Source of the DNA: an uncultured Sphingomonadales bacterium
GTDB taxonomy: Bacteria; Pseudomonadota; Alphaproteobacteria; Sphingomonadales; Sphingomonadaceae
Direction of reading: 5' to 3'
Assembly (NCBI GenBank): GCA_903911985.1
Contig: CAIWFP010000272.1
Span: forward strand, 1-5,840
DNA: 5,840 nt
Numbering within the stretch: position 1 is the first letter of the stretch; every line of letters starts with the position of its first letter. A program made the position numbers and the translations under genes. The notes under the pieces were generated by a model that was given only the letters and a program-made list of their open reading frames with translations, was not told the DNA's origin and did not search any database. Below, piece by piece: positions 5,495-5,840 of this stretch.

Positions 5495-5840
5495 ATGAAC
5501 CCGCTACCCGCACCTCAACCACGACCCGCACAGCCTCCCGCAATCTTTTGCCCCCGGCGGCGATTGGCCGCGCGGCGGCGCATGCGTGTTCTGCAAACCC
5601 TGCCAAACGCGCCGCGCTACATGCTGGATGACATGATCGAGGATGTGCTGGAGCGCATCGCTTTCCTGCGGCTTGCACCGCGCCGGGCGCTGGTGGTGGG
5701 CGACGTTCATGGCCAGCTGGCAGCGGCGTTGGCGGCGAGTGGCTGCGCGGTGGAACGCGCCGACCCCGCGCCACGGGGCGAGGAACTGGCCCTGGACGAG
5801 GAGCAGCCCTATCCCGTCTCCGGCTTCGATCTCATCGCCA
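5495..5840 (+). CDS. SAM-dependent methyltransferase, BioC/NDUFAF5-like (3' end outside window)
   Basis: The frame is open from ATG 5495 to the right edge, giving 115 complete codons with no stop. Seen: an N-terminal segment PPAIFCPRRRLAARRR (14-29) and YMLDDMIEDVLERIAFL (42-58), both typical of alphaproteobacterial methyltransferases encoded beside comF. A Rossmann start follows: LVVGDVHGQLA (66-76) as a loose motif I, the acidic residue D90 at the end of the second strand, and FDLIA (111-115) at the next strand. Motif I lacks the usual GxGxG spacing (G69 and G73 only). The family includes BioC and the complex I assembly factor NDUFAF5; which reaction this copy performs is unknown. The start is supported by AGGG (5484-5487) 7 nt upstream and by the conserved N-terminal segment, which the internal ATG at codon 30 would remove. 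Confidence 0.8.
   Translation, partial: MNPLPAPQPRPAQPPAIFCPRRRLAARRRMRVLQTLPNAPRYMLDDMIEDVLERIAFLRLAPRRALVVGDVHGQLAAALAASGCAVERADPAPRGEELALDEEQPYPVSGFDLIA

Noticed and set aside
5379..5774. Open frame of 131 codons on the - strand
   Set aside because: It is antisense to the methyltransferase, overlaps the comF start, and is Arg/Ala/Pro-rich with no domain likeness.
1..5840. Mobile element or genomic island
   Set aside because: No transposase, integrase, terminal inverted repeats or tRNA-linked attachment site is visible, and codon bias appears uniform across the genes.

Overview
The window looks like chromosomal, housekeeping-rich DNA from an alphaproteobacterium, most likely a member of the Sphingomonadales. 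This rests on high GC content by eye, strongly GC-biased third codon positions, the style of the proteins, and the pairing of a ComF-family gene with a divergent NDUFAF5/BioC-like methyltransferase. No rRNA, tRNA, transposase, integrase, phage gene or CRISPR array is visible.

Layout. On the + strand: the 3' end of tyrS (1-329) followed by a terminator-like hairpin; a small single-domain PilZ protein (428-781); then a tight cluster of an EntS-like MFS transporter (876-2150), cysteine synthase cysK (2156-3073) and a dienelactone-hydrolase-family protein (3082-3798). The cluster genes are 5 and 8 bp apart, so one message and coupled translation are likely. On the - strand, hisI (3808-4197) converges on the cluster with only 9 bp between stop codons. 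A 468-bp gene-free stretch follows (4198-4665), then a comF-family phosphoribosyltransferase on the - strand (4666-5409). Divergent from comF, a SAM-dependent methyltransferase begins at 5495 and runs off the right edge.

The genes do not form one pathway. tyrS serves translation, PilZ suggests cyclic-di-GMP sensing, cysK makes cysteine, hisI catalyses a step of histidine synthesis, and the ComF protein and the methyltransferase are a commonly paired but poorly understood couple. The transporter-cysK-hydrolase cluster is the only obvious functional unit, and the transported substrate cannot be read from the sequence.

The most unusual part is the gene-free stretch between hisI and comF. Read on the + strand it carries an 8-base pyrimidine motif matching the anti-Shine-Dalgarno core, placed in a possible hairpin loop. 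Several compact hairpins follow, then a 16-bp sequence in tandem, and finally an 11-bp perfect-stem hairpin with a T-run that is oriented to stop + strand transcription. There is no + strand protein gene for it to terminate. This suggests an unannotated small RNA of roughly 300 nt, which is an inference that needs expression data.
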